From the NCBI GenBank assembly GCA_963830165.1, contig CAWHKZ010000005.1:558001-622000 (forward strand): DNA of 64,000 bases. The letters are read 5' to 3'. This stretch comes from Bog-756 sp963830165 (GTDB lineage: Bacteria > Actinomycetota > Acidimicrobiia > Acidimicrobiales > RAAP-2). This document shows, piece after piece, positions 34,810 through 43,475 of the stretch. A model generated the notes under the pieces. That model saw only the letters and a program-made list of their open reading frames with translations, was not told the DNA's origin and made no database searches. Made by a program: the position numbers and the translations under genes. Within the stretch, counting starts at the first letter, position 1. Every line of letters starts with the position of its first letter.

Positions 34810-35628
34810 ATGGGATCGCCTGGCCAGCTCCGACGAGCGGAGGCTCCCGTCGTCGGGGGCCCCGCCACCCACCTACCGGCCGAGTCGCGCCGTGCCGAGT
34901 GGGTGCTGTTCGCGGCGGCCATCCTCGGACCGGTGGCCGTCGCCCTGCTGTTGACCCCGTGGCGGGACCGCCTGGCCGCCGCCGACAACGCCCTCATCCT
35001 GGTGGTGGTGATCGTCGCCGTGGCCACGACGGGTCGTCGCTGGGCAGCCGCGCTCTGTGCGCTCAGTGCCGCGCTCTCCTTCGACTTCTTCCTGACCCGC
35101 CCGTACCTGTCGCTGCGCATCACCCGCAGCAGCGATCTGGTCACCGAGATCCTGCTGCTGGTCGTGGGCCTCCTGGTCGGCGACCTGGCGGCCCGGGGCC
35201 GGTACCACCGGACGACGGCCCGCCGGGGCCGCGACCAGATCGCCGCCCTCCACGCCGTCACCGAGTTGGCCGCCAGCGGCAGCGTGCCCGAGGACGTGGC
35301 CCGGGAGGCCGGCGCCGAGCTCCAGCGCCTGCTGAGCCTGCGGACCTGCACCTACGCCACCGGGGACGGCGGCGTGGCCGCCCGCCTCGAGCCCGACGGC
35401 CGGGTCCAGGTCGGCGCCGTGACCTGGGACACCGACGACCTGGGCCTACCCCACCGGGGTGTCGACCTGCCCGTCCGGGCGGCCGGCGAGGTGCTGGGTC
35501 ACTTCATCATGGTGCCCGTACCCGGGGTCCGCCTCCCGCGCGACCTGCTGCTGGTGGCCGTGGCCATCGCCGACCAGGTCGGCGCGGCCGTCGCCACCGC
35601 CCGGGTGACGGGCATCACCCGCCTCTGA
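34810..35628 (+). CDS. KdpD-like membrane sensor module (DUF4118 + GAF-like), no kinase
   Basis: 272 residues. Helices VLFAAAILGPVAVALLLTP, ALILVVVIVAVATT and LVTEILLLVVGLLVGDLAAR form the four-helix DUF4118 region of KdpD, with the typical ALSFDFFLTRPYLSLRI loop. A helix RDQIAALHAVTELAASGSVP then leads to a GAF-like domain (EAGAELQRLLSLRTCTYATG ... LLLVAVAIADQVGAAVATAR). No histidine-kinase domain follows; the protein ends at 35628. It may be a stand-alone sensory or regulatory membrane protein. The ATG at 34810 sits 85 bases after the c-di-GMP gene. Confidence 0.75.
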   Translation: MGSPGQLRRAEAPVVGGPATHLPAESRRAEWVLFAAAILGPVAVALLLTPWRDRLAAADNALILVVVIVAVATTGRRWAAALCALSAALSFDFFLTRPYLSLRITRSSDLVTEILLLVVGLLVGDLAARGRYHRTTARRGRDQIAALHAVTELAASGSVPEDVAREAGAELQRLLSLRTCTYATGDGGVAARLEPDGRVQVGAVTWDTDDLGLPHRGVDLPVRAAGEVLGHFIMVPVPGVRLPRDLLLVAVAIADQVGAAVATARVTGITRL

Positions 35629-35646
35629 GCCGGCCGTACCCCGGGG

Positions 35647-35679
35647 GCGGCCGTCCCGCACGGGTGCGGCCGTCCCGCA
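35647..35679. repeat. 14-base direct repeat GCGGCCGTCCCGCA, two copies
   Basis: Copies at 35647-35660 and 35666-35679, 19 bases apart, lie in the gap between the KdpD-like gene and zwf. Each copy has self-complementary ends (GCGG ... CCGC-type), so the region may fold. No function is assigned. Confidence 0.4.
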
Positions 35680-35874
35680 TGGTGCCGGGCCCGGTTCATA
35701 CGATGCGTGCACGCCCGCAATCTTCCGGAAACGAAGCCCGCATAGGGTCGGTCGTACGAGGGGACCGCATCGGTGAGCCCTCGACCCGAGGGGACCGGTC
35801 GGGGGCGGGCCCGACCGGCGACCTCGGGGCGGACATCACCGGCGTGGCGGTACGGAAGGGCGAAGGACGGAGCC

Positions 35875-37371
35875 ATGGCCTCCGACGGACAGGACGGGAT
35901 TGCCGAATACGCCCCGCTCGCCGAGAGCGGGGCCGGCGGGCACGCGCCCGCCACTCCCCACGTCATCGTGCTGTTCGGGGCCACCGGTGATCTGGCCAAG
36001 CGGAAGCTCCTCCCCGGCCTGTTCCACCTCTCGAGGGCGGGGATGCTGCCCGAGTGCCACATCGTGGCGACGTCCCTCGAGCCCCTGGAGGAGCACGAGT
36101 ACCTCGGCGTGGCCCGGGCGGCGTGCGACGAGTTCGCCCGCGGCAGGGTCACCGAGGAGCACTGGATCGAGTTCGAACGGCGCATCCGGTACGTGCCGGG
36201 ACACCATGGGATGGACGTGCTGGCCGAACAGGTCCGCTCCCTCGAGGCCACGTTCGACGTCGAGCCCCGGCGGCTGCACTATCTGAGCGTCCCTCCCCAC
36301 GCCGCCGACGCGGTGGTGCGCACCCTCGGCGAGGCCGGCCTCACCGACCGGGCCCGGGTGATCATGGAGAAGCCGTTCGGGACCGACCTGCAGAGCGCCC
36401 GGAAGCTGAACTCACTGGTCCGCGAGGTCTTCGACGACGACCAGGTGTTCCGGATCGATCACTTCCTCGGCAAGGAGGCCGCCCAGAACATCCTCGCCTT
36501 CCGCTTCGCCAACGGGCTGTTCGAGCCCATCTGGAACCGCCAGCACATCGACCACGTGCAGATCGACGTGCCCGAGACCCTCGGCGTCGAGTCGCGAGCC
36601 GCCTTCTACGAACAGACGGGGGCGTTCCGTGACATGGTCGTGACCCATCTCCTGCAGGTGCTGGCCTTCGTGGCCATGGAGCCGCCGACCGAGCTCGAAC
36701 CGCGCTCCATCAACGAGGAGAAGAACAAGGTCTTCCGTTCGCTCCGGCCCATCGACCCCCGGCACGTGGTGCGGGGTCAGTACGAGGGGTACACCCATGC
36801 CGACGGCGTGGCACCGGACTCCGACACCGAGACGTTCATCGCCCTGCGCTGCGAGATCGACAACTGGCGGTGGGCCGGTGTGCCGTTCTACCTCCGGACG
36901 GGCAAGCACCTGGCCGAAGGGGCCCGGATCGTCTCGATCGCCTTCCGGGAGCCACCCCAGTCGATGTTCCCGCCGGGGTCGGGCGTGGGCACCCAGGGCC
37001 CCGACCACCTCACCTTCGACCTGGCCGACGCCTCGAAGCTGTCGCTCTCGTTCTACGGCAAGCGCCCGGGCCCGGGCATGAAGCTCGACAAGCTGAGCCT
37101 CCAGTTCGCCCTGCACGAGACCGAGGAGTCCGACAACGTGCTCGAGGCCTACGAGCGGTTGATCCACGACTCGATGGCCGGCGACCAGACCCTGTTCACC
37201 AATGCCGAGGGCATCGAGCGCCTGTGGGAGGTGTCCCAACCGCTGCTCGACGACCCTCCGGAGGTGCAGCTGTACCGGGTCGGGTCGTGGGGCCCGACGG
37301 CCATGCGCGACCTCATCGCCCCGCGGTCGTGGCGGCTGCCCTTCGAGCGGGGATGGCGTCAGAAGCGGTGA
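35875..37371 (+). CDS. zwf: Glucose-6-phosphate 1-dehydrogenase
   Basis: 498 residues, a normal length. The NADP-binding N-terminus is VLFGATGDLAKRKLLPGLFH (about 33-51). The substrate and catalytic motif RIDHFLGKEAAQN (193 onward) includes the catalytic His and the phosphate-binding Lys/Arg set; VIMEKPFGTD precedes it. It catalyses the first, NADPH-forming step of the oxidative pentose phosphate pathway in the cytoplasm. The ATG at 35875 is preceded by AAGGACGGAG. No gnd or pgl gene is in the window; instead zwf is coupled by overlap to a potassium-channel gene, which is unusual. Confidence 0.95.
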   Translation: MASDGQDGIAEYAPLAESGAGGHAPATPHVIVLFGATGDLAKRKLLPGLFHLSRAGMLPECHIVATSLEPLEEHEYLGVARAACDEFARGRVTEEHWIEFERRIRYVPGHHGMDVLAEQVRSLEATFDVEPRRLHYLSVPPHAADAVVRTLGEAGLTDRARVIMEKPFGTDLQSARKLNSLVREVFDDDQVFRIDHFLGKEAAQNILAFRFANGLFEPIWNRQHIDHVQIDVPETLGVESRAAFYEQTGAFRDMVVTHLLQVLAFVAMEPPTELEPRSINEEKNKVFRSLRPIDPRHVVRGQYEGYTHADGVAPDSDTETFIALRCEIDNWRWAGVPFYLRTGKHLAEGARIVSIAFREPPQSMFPPGSGVGTQGPDHLTFDLADASKLSLSFYGKRPGPGMKLDKLSLQFALHETEESDNVLEAYERLIHDSMAGDQTLFTNAEGIERLWEVSQPLLDDPPEVQLYRVGSWGPTAMRDLIAPRSWRLPFERGWRQKR

Positions 37372-39188
37372 CCGGGCCGGGGCGGGTCACCCTGGACGAG
37401 CTCGAGGTGCCTGACGGGGGCTGGGGGGCCGACGGTCACGTGATCGTGTGCGGTCTCCACGGCGTGGGACTGCGCACGGTCGAGCAGCTCCACCAGAGCC
37501 GGGTCGGCGTGGTGGTGGTGGACGATGCCCCCGACCCCCGGCTGGCCCAGATCGTCGAGGAGTGGGGCGTCACCCTGATCCGCCGGAGCGCCAGGATCGG
37601 CGATGGTCTGGCCGGGGCCGGCCTCGACCGGGCCCAGGCGGTGATCTGCGTCGAGTCCGACGAACTGGCCACGCTCGAGATCGCCATGCGGGTGCGGGAG
37701 GCCCGTCCCGATGTCCGCCTGGTCGTGCTGATGGCCAACCCCTCGGTGGGCCGTGCTCTGGAGCGCGTCCTCGGGACCGGGATCATCCTGGACCCCGCAG
37801 CCCTGGCCGCACCGTCGTTCGTGGAGGTCTGCCTGCTGCGGCCGTCCCACCAGATCGAGCTCGGTGGCGAACGGTTCGCCGTGGCCGAGGTGGAGGTGGC
37901 GGAAGACGAGGCCGCCGGCCGGACGTTCCGCAGCCGGTTCGGTCACCTGGCGCCGGTGGCCGTCGTCCCCGTCGACGGCAGCGGCATCGTCTGCTGCCCG
38001 GGCCGGGACCATCCGGTCGACGTGGGGGACCGGGTGGCCGTGTTGGCGACGCCGGCCGATCTGGAGCGGGCCGGCATCGACCTCGGCGAGCGGCCGGGGC
38101 CCGCCGGGTCGGGCGTCCCACTGGTCGAGCGGACCAAGCGGCGCCTCACCGCCCTCCGTGAGTCGAACGCCTCGAGCCTCGCCGTCGTGGCCGCCGCCGT
38201 CGTACTGCTGCTCGTGGTGGCCTCGGCCGTGATCCGGGTCTCCTACGTCGTCCACCGACCGCCCGGACACCTGACCGTCCTGCAGTCGGTGTACTTCACC
38301 GTCGAGACGGTGGCCACAGTCGGCTACGGGGACTACAACTTCGCGGAGCAGCCGCCCTGGTTCGTGGTGTTCGGGATCGTACTCATCCTGCTCGGGGTCG
38401 CCCTGGTCTCGACGGTGTTCGCCCTCTTCACCAACTTCCTCGTGAGCCGACGGATCGAGCAGTCGCTGGGCCGGGGCAAGGTGCCGGGCATGGCCGGCCA
38501 CGTGGTGGTGGTGGGTCTCGGCTCCGTGGGTGTGCGGGTGGTCGAGGGGTTGGTGGCCGAAGGTCGCAAGGTGGTGGTCGTCGAGAGCGACCCGGCCAAC
38601 CGCTACCTCGACCGGGCCCGGGCCCTGCGGGTCCCCGTGGTCATCGCCGACGCCACCCAGCGCCAGACCCACGCCGCCGTCAACCTGGCCGACGCGTCGG
38701 CGGTGGCCATCCTCACCAGCGCCGACCTCACCAACATCGAGGCCGGCCTGGCCGTGCGCGAGTCGCTGGGCGACCGGTGGGACGTGGTGCCGGTGGTGCT
38801 GCGGGTGTTCGATCGCGACCTCGCCCGCATGATGGAGCGCAGCTTCGGGTTCCGTCACGTGCGGTCGACCTCGGCGCTGGCCGCCCCGTGGTTCGTGGGT
38901 GCCGCGCTCGGTCTCGACGTGCTGGAGACGTTCTTCGTCGACCAGCAGCCGTTCCTGGTCGGCCGGCTGACCATCGCCCCCGGCGGAGGGCTCCAGGGCC
39001 TGGCCATGCAGGACCTGTCGGCCCGTACCCGGGTGGTGGCCCTGGCCAGGACGTCGTCCGGGGGGACCCTCGAGCACCCGCCCCGACGCGGCACCCGGTT
39101 CCTCGGAGGGGACGAGGCCTACCTGCTCGGTCCCTACGACGAGCTGCTCGACGTGCTGCGGCGCGACCAGCGGCCGTCCGGCACCTGA
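37353..39188 (+). CDS. Potassium channel with two RCK/TrkA-N modules (RCK-2TM-RCK)
   Basis: 611 residues. A first NAD-binding RCK module (HVIVCGLHGVGLRTVEQL) and its TrkA-C-like part precede the pore. The pore section has helix LAVVAAAVVLLLVVASAVI, the filter TVATVGYGDYNF, and helix WFVVFGIVLILLGVALVSTV. A second RCK module follows (HVVVVGLGSVGVRVVEGLVA ... VVIADATQRQTHAAVNLADA). The start may be ATG 37353 (19-base overlap with zwf) or GTG 37368 (GTGA overlap). The filter GYGD indicates K+ selectivity. Such channels are gated by nucleotides or Ca2+ through their RCK domains. Confidence 0.87.
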   Translation: MASEAVTGPGRVTLDELEVPDGGWGADGHVIVCGLHGVGLRTVEQLHQSRVGVVVVDDAPDPRLAQIVEEWGVTLIRRSARIGDGLAGAGLDRAQAVICVESDELATLEIAMRVREARPDVRLVVLMANPSVGRALERVLGTGIILDPAALAAPSFVEVCLLRPSHQIELGGERFAVAEVEVAEDEAAGRTFRSRFGHLAPVAVVPVDGSGIVCCPGRDHPVDVGDRVAVLATPADLERAGIDLGERPGPAGSGVPLVERTKRRLTALRESNASSLAVVAAAVVLLLVVASAVIRVSYVVHRPPGHLTVLQSVYFTVETVATVGYGDYNFAEQPPWFVVFGIVLILLGVALVSTVFALFTNFLVSRRIEQSLGRGKVPGMAGHVVVVGLGSVGVRVVEGLVAEGRKVVVVESDPANRYLDRARALRVPVVIADATQRQTHAAVNLADASAVAILTSADLTNIEAGLAVRESLGDRWDVVPVVLRVFDRDLARMMERSFGFRHVRSTSALAAPWFVGAALGLDVLETFFVDQQPFLVGRLTIAPGGGLQGLAMQDLSARTRVVALARTSSGGTLEHPPRRGTRFLGGDEAYLLGPYDELLDVLRRDQRPSGT

Positions 39189-39198
39189 CGGCCGGAGC

Positions 39199-39846
39199 TC
39201 ACCGGCGCGGCGGGCGGTGGCCCGGGCGTCCGGCGCCGGTGTCGTCGCCCGTGGTGACCACCTCGATCACGGGGTCGGCCCGGTCGTCGAACTCGGTCCG
39301 CAGCGCCCGCGACAGCACGGCGTGCTGCAGATAGAGGGTGGTGATGTAGGTCAGCTCGAGGATCTCCTCGTCGCCCAGCACGTCGTGCAGCCCGTCGAAC
39401 AGGCCGTCGGGCACCCGGCCGTGGTCGTAGACCAGGCAGTCGGTGTAGGCCAGCACGAGGCGTTGGGCGCGGTCGTAGCAGTCGGCCGCCGCCCAGTGCG
39501 GTACCGACGAGATGACCTCCTCGGACAGCCCGAGGGCCCGGAGCGACTTGCAGTGCTGGGAGTAGACGAACTGGCTGCCGGTGGCCCATCCCACCCGGGA
39601 CTGGGCCAGCTCCCGCAGTACGGGGTCGAGCAGGCGCTCCGGGCTCTGGTACAGACCGAAGCCCTGGACCGAGTGCTCGAGCACGTCGGGCACGAGGGCG
39701 ACCACCGTCCACCAGTCGCCCGGTGTGCCGTCCGAGGTACCGGGCTCGGCCACCGGGTCGCGGTCCCCGAAGAGCAGGTCGTACATCACCGTGACGATGG
39801 GCGCCTCCGCCTCGGCGCGGGGGACCTGACGGAGTCGCGGCACCAC
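39199..39846 (-). CDS. Carboxymuconolactone decarboxylase/AhpD-like protein
   Basis: About 215 residues, all helical. The core matches the CMD fold: LDPVLRELAQSRVGWATGSQ followed by FVYSQHCKSLRALGLSEEVI, then QRLVLAYTDCLVYD and DEEILELTYITTLYLQHAVL. The active region shows a single Cys (QHCKSLRALG) instead of the CxxC peroxidase pair, so alkyl-hydroperoxidase activity is uncertain. Start is GTG 39846 or 39843, 6-9 bases after the VOC gene stop, and the two are likely co-transcribed. Confidence 0.72.
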   Translation of the reverse strand: MVPRLRQVPRAEAEAPIVTVMYDLLFGDRDPVAEPGTSDGTPGDWWTVVALVPDVLEHSVQGFGLYQSPERLLDPVLRELAQSRVGWATGSQFVYSQHCKSLRALGLSEEVISSVPHWAAADCYDRAQRLVLAYTDCLVYDHGRVPDGLFDGLHDVLGDEEILELTYITTLYLQHAVLSRALRTEFDDRADPVIEVVTTGDDTGAGRPGHRPPRR

Positions 39847-39851
39847 CGGCC

Positions 39852-40433
39852 TCAGGCGCTGGCCGCGTCGACGGCGCGGGCCGGTGCGTGGGTGACATCG
39901 GCGGGCCCGAGCGGGCGGGTCCAGCAGGCGAACTCCAGCAGGATGCCGTCGGGGTCCTGGAAGTAGAGGGAGCGGACGAAGACGCCGGGGTGGAGGTCGT
40001 CGGCGATGCCCCACTCGCTGTCGTCGTGGTTGGCCACGTCGGTGCAGTCGACCCCGGCGGCGCGCAACCGGTCCCGGTAGCCCTCGATCTTCCCGGGCGG
40101 GACGGCGAAGGCGACGTGGTTCATCGAGCCCACGGCGCTGGTCAGGCTGCCCTGGTCGGGTCGACCCGCCGGGGCTGACACCCCCGGCACCCCGTCGGGC
40201 GCCTCGGGGAACCAGAAGAAGGCGAGGCTGTCGCCCCCGCCACAGTCGAAGAAGAAGTGCTGGCCCATGCCGGCCGGCAGCTCGATGGTCTTGATCAGGG
40301 GCATGCCGAGCACGTTGGTGTAGAAGTCGACGGTCCGGGCCATGTCGCGGCAGACCAGCGCGAGATGGTTGATGCCACGGACCTCGAATCCGGTGACGCC
40401 GGCGCCGTCCGGACCGTCCTGGTGGTGCTCCAT
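39852..40433 (-). CDS. VOC-family (glyoxalase/dioxygenase-like) protein
   Basis: 193 residues with two beta-alpha-beta-beta-beta repeats: GINHLALVCRDMARTVDFYT with LGMPLIKTIELP, and MNHVAFAVPPGKIEGYRDRL with SLYFQDPDGILLEFACW. The His of each repeat and the final Glu form the metal site of vicinal-oxygen-chelate enzymes. The ATG at 40433 follows GAGGAGGACCCC. The family includes ring-cleaving dioxygenases, glyoxalases and resistance proteins; the PDGILLEF end is most like extradiol-type or general VOC members. Confidence 0.83.
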   Translation of the reverse strand: MEHHQDGPDGAGVTGFEVRGINHLALVCRDMARTVDFYTNVLGMPLIKTIELPAGMGQHFFFDCGGGDSLAFFWFPEAPDGVPGVSAPAGRPDQGSLTSAVGSMNHVAFAVPPGKIEGYRDRLRAAGVDCTDVANHDDSEWGIADDLHPGVFVRSLYFQDPDGILLEFACWTRPLGPADVTHAPARAVDAASA

Positions 40434-40529
40434 GGGGTCCTCCTCGTGGTGGCTCCCGGCCGGGTGGCGGGCGGGCGACCGCGACCCCCGTCCCGCTCCC
40501 GCCACCGTACCGCCGACCCGGCGGCCGCG

Positions 40530-41648
40530 TCAGCGGTGGTCGAGCCGGGACAGCGCCTCGAGGTCGATGGCCTGCTGGGCGTGCCGGCGGGTGCTGGTCA
40601 GGAACATGGCATCGCCCCGCTCGGTCCGGCGCACCATCATCGACGCGGCCACGGCCATCACCAGGCCGCCGAAGCACTCGCGCCGGTAGTCGGCGCGCAG
40701 GTGGTCCAGCGTGTACCCCTCGACGCCGTGCCCGACCAGGGCGGCGTGGTACCCGGCCACCAGGTCGTCGCCACGGGACCGGCGCACCTCGGGCTCCAGG
40801 CAGCCGCCCACGAAGTAGGCGAGGTCGTAGGCGCCGCTGCCCCAGGTGACGGTCTGGTAGTCGACCACCACGGGGGCGGGGTCGCCGGGAGTGAAGAGCA
40901 GGTTGTCCAGTCGGAAGTCGGCGTGCACGACGGTGCGTGGGCCGCGGGGTCGGCCCATCCAGTCGTCGAGGCGGGGCAGGAAGGCCTCGAGGAGGGCCAC
41001 GTGGGAGGCGTCGAGGCGGTCGCCGTAGCGGTCGAGGAAACCGGGGAACACCCCGGCGACGATGGAGGCGGTGAAGGCGTCGGTCTCCGGCGTCGACCGG
41101 TTGACCCAGGGGCTGGCGGCCAGGTCCGGAGCCTCCCAGCAGGGGGCGTGCAGCCCTGCCAGCTGCTCCAGCGCGGCCGAGGCCACCGCGGCGTCGCAGC
41201 CGGCGATCTCGTCGCCCTGGACGGCGCCGGCGACGTCCTCCAGCAGGAGGGTGAACCACGCGTCGACGGGGTCGACGGCGGCGAAGAGCAGGCGCGGGTG
41301 GCGGGCCGTCACCCGGGGGGCCACCTCCGCATAGAACCGCACCTCGACCTCGTAGGCCCGCATCACGCGACCGGTGGCGTGGCTCTGGGCGTCACCGGAC
41401 GCGAACTTCCCGATCACGGCGGCGGGTCCGGCACCGGTGGGCTCGTACCCGAGGGCGAAGCGGACGGTGTCGGCCATCTGGCCGGTGCCCACCGGTGTCG
41501 GCGACACTGCGACCACCCGGTCACCCGGTCCGAGCAGGCCGCGGTCGCGGAGCACCACGGTCAGCCAGTCCGCGCCGACCCCGTCGGGGGTGCGCAGGAC
41601 GGCGGACGGCCCAGCGGCCCCCGGCGTGTCGGTCGTCCCTCGGGTCAC
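40530..41648 (-). CDS. Aminoglycoside-phosphotransferase-fold kinase (ecdysteroid/CHK-like)
   Basis: 372 residues from a GTG at 41648. The catalytic loop is VVHADFRLDNLLF (HxDxxxxN) and the metal motif VVDYQTVTWGSGAYDLAYFV. The N-lobe has VIGKF with the ATP-binding Lys, and the E of the alphaC helix is in YEVEVRFYAEVAP. This pattern fits the CHK/DUF1679-type kinases that act on small alcohols, more than antibiotic resistance enzymes. It is the head of a minus-strand run (kinase, VOC, CMD), with the next gene 31 bases upstream. Substrate unknown. Confidence 0.82.
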   Translation of the reverse strand: MTRGTTDTPGAAGPSAVLRTPDGVGADWLTVVLRDRGLLGPGDRVVAVSPTPVGTGQMADTVRFALGYEPTGAGPAAVIGKFASGDAQSHATGRVMRAYEVEVRFYAEVAPRVTARHPRLLFAAVDPVDAWFTLLLEDVAGAVQGDEIAGCDAAVASAALEQLAGLHAPCWEAPDLAASPWVNRSTPETDAFTASIVAGVFPGFLDRYGDRLDASHVALLEAFLPRLDDWMGRPRGPRTVVHADFRLDNLLFTPGDPAPVVVDYQTVTWGSGAYDLAYFVGGCLEPEVRRSRGDDLVAGYHAALVGHGVEGYTLDHLRADYRRECFGGLVMAVAASMMVRRTERGDAMFLTSTRRHAQQAIDLEALSRLDHR

Positions 41649-41679
41649 GTCGCAAGCTACCCCGGCGCCGCCGCGACGG

Positions 41680-42555
41680 TCACCCGAGGTCGTCGGCGGC
41701 CACGGCCAGCAGCCGCTGGAGGTGCAGCCCCCGGTGCACGTCGAGGGAGTGGTGGCGACCGGTGCGGGCGGTGTCGACGAACTCGTCGACCATGACGGTG
41801 GCCGCCGCGGCCGACGCGCCGACCGTCGACACCTCGAGGATCCCGTCGGCCGTGTGGACCTCCACGCCGGCCCGGGGCGGGCCGCCCGGGCTGTAGGCGG
41901 TCAGCGACGCCTCGCTGCGGGCGCCGCCCTCGTGGTCGAGGAGCAGGCCGATCCACCCCTGGAGATCGCCATGGGCCCGGATGCCCACCACCGTCCCGAG
42001 CGCCGCGTCGAGCAGGTCCACCACGTGGGGCCCGAGGTCGAGCAGCGGCCCGTGCTGCAGCCGCCAGGGCGTGGCGAACGGGCCGCCGAGCAGGCCACCG
42101 GTGAGGAAGTGGCCGCGGCCCCCGATCGCGGTCGTACGTCGGACCGTTTCCAGCAGCGCCCGCACCGCCGGCGTGTAGCGCCACGTCAGCACCAGTTGGG
42201 TGGGTACGCCGCTCCCGTCGATCACCCGGACCAGCTCCTCGGCACCGGGCACGTCGAGGGCCACGGGCTTCTCCAGCAGGAGGGCCCGGCCGGCCCGCGC
42301 CGCATCGGCGGCCAGGGCGGCCTGCACGTCGGGCGGCACGGCGAAGGCCACCGCGTCGACGTCGTCGAGGAAGCGGGCGAAGTCGTCGTGGGCGGTCGCT
42401 CCGCACGGGCCGGCGAGCTCCTCGGCTGCGCTCATCCGCCGGGCCCACACGGCGGTCAGCTCGGTGCGGGGGTGGGCGGCGAACGCCGGGGCGTGGAACA
42501 TCCGCGCCCAGGGACCTGCGCCGGCCACGCCCACCCGGAGCGGGGCGTCACCCAT
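41680..42555 (-). CDS. Gfo/Idh/MocA-family oxidoreductase
   Basis: 291 residues. The NAD(P)-binding Rossmann fold opens LRVGVAGAGPWARMFHAPAF, and the signature ALLLEKPVALDVPGAEELVR holds the catalytic Lys of the EKP motif. The C-terminal sheet domain includes LDLGPHVVDLLDAALG with the conserved Asp and His. The family oxidises or reduces sugar and cyclitol hydroxyls. It overlaps the upstream SDR gene by 8 bases, and the two dehydrogenases probably work in one pathway. Confidence 0.87.
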   Translation of the reverse strand: MGDAPLRVGVAGAGPWARMFHAPAFAAHPRTELTAVWARRMSAAEELAGPCGATAHDDFARFLDDVDAVAFAVPPDVQAALAADAARAGRALLLEKPVALDVPGAEELVRVIDGSGVPTQLVLTWRYTPAVRALLETVRRTTAIGGRGHFLTGGLLGGPFATPWRLQHGPLLDLGPHVVDLLDAALGTVVGIRAHGDLQGWIGLLLDHEGGARSEASLTAYSPGGPPRAGVEVHTADGILEVSTVGASAAAATVMVDEFVDTARTGRHHSLDVHRGLHLQRLLAVAADDLG

Positions 42556-43354
42556 CGGTGAGCCGCGGCGAGACGGTCAGGCCACCGTCGACCCGCAGCA
42601 CCTGACCGTTCACGAACCCGGCCCGGTCGGACAGGAGGAAGCCCACGGCGTGGGCGATGTCGTCGGGTGTTCCCAGCCGGCCGAGCGGGTTCTGGGCCGC
42701 CAGTGCGACCCGCCCCGCCTCGGGCACGCCGCGGGCGGCGGACGCGGTGAGCACGAAGCCGGGGGCGACGACGTTGCAGCGGATGCCGTCGCGCCCGTAG
42801 CGGGTGGCCACGTGGCGGCCGAGCTGCTCGATGGCGGCCTTGGACACCCCGTAGGCCACCCGGCGGTGCTCGCCGATCGCCGCCGACCCCGAGGAGACGA
42901 GCACGATGGACCCGCCGCCACGGGCCCGCATCAGGGGCAGCACGGCCCGCACCAGCAACAGGCCCCCGGTGGTGTTGGTGGCGAGCACCCGATCCCAGGT
43001 GGCGAGGTCGACGTCCTCGGCCCCCAGGTCGGAGCCGAAGTCCGTCCACGCGGCGTTGTGGTCGAGCAGGTCGACGCTCCCGAACCGCCTGACCGTGGCC
43101 TCCACCGCCCCGCTCACCGCGTCACCGTCCGAGACGTCGCAGGCCAGGCCCACGGCCTCGTGGCCGGCGTCGACGAGCTCGGCGGCCACCGCGTGGGCCG
43201 CCTCCGGGTCCCTGTCGGTGACGGCCACGCGGGCGCCGAGCCGGCAGAGATGACGCACGGTGGCGGCGCCGATGCCCCGCCCCGCCCCCGACACCAGGGC
43301 CACCTTGCCGTCGAGGGTGCCGCTGACGTCGGGAGCCTCGGCTGGATCGTGCAT
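42548..43354 (-). CDS. Short-chain dehydrogenase/reductase (SDR)
   Basis: 268 residues, classical SDR. The cofactor motif is SGAGRGIG (residues 22-29), the NAG-like turn is HNAA (99-102), and the catalytic residues are Ser155/156, Tyr168 and Lys172 (AYGVSKAA). TDRDP after the second strand places an Asp where NAD-preferring enzymes carry it. The end has the usual GFLLSDRAGFVNGQVLRVDG. The ATG at 43354 is chosen because the upstream in-frame reading is Arg/Pro-rich and lacks SDR character. It overlaps the Gfo/Idh/MocA gene. Confidence 0.9.
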   Translation of the reverse strand: MHDPAEAPDVSGTLDGKVALVSGAGRGIGAATVRHLCRLGARVAVTDRDPEAAHAVAAELVDAGHEAVGLACDVSDGDAVSGAVEATVRRFGSVDLLDHNAAWTDFGSDLGAEDVDLATWDRVLATNTTGGLLLVRAVLPLMRARGGGSIVLVSSGSAAIGEHRRVAYGVSKAAIEQLGRHVATRYGRDGIRCNVVAPGFVLTASAARGVPEAGRVALAAQNPLGRLGTPDDIAHAVGFLLSDRAGFVNGQVLRVDGGLTVSPRLTDG

Positions 43355-43475
43355 GTCTGCACGGTAGCCAACCGACCCGGACCGGGTCGGATGCCGGCGT
43401 GCCCGGACGGTCGTCGGCGCCGCGCCGCTACCGTGGCCCGCACGGCCGCACGGCCGCCGATCCCAGGAGGCACCC

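Noticed and set aside
37353..39188. Call as TrkA, the K+ uptake regulatory subunit
   Set aside because: The protein contains its own two-helix pore with a TVGYGD filter, so it is a channel rather than a separate regulator.
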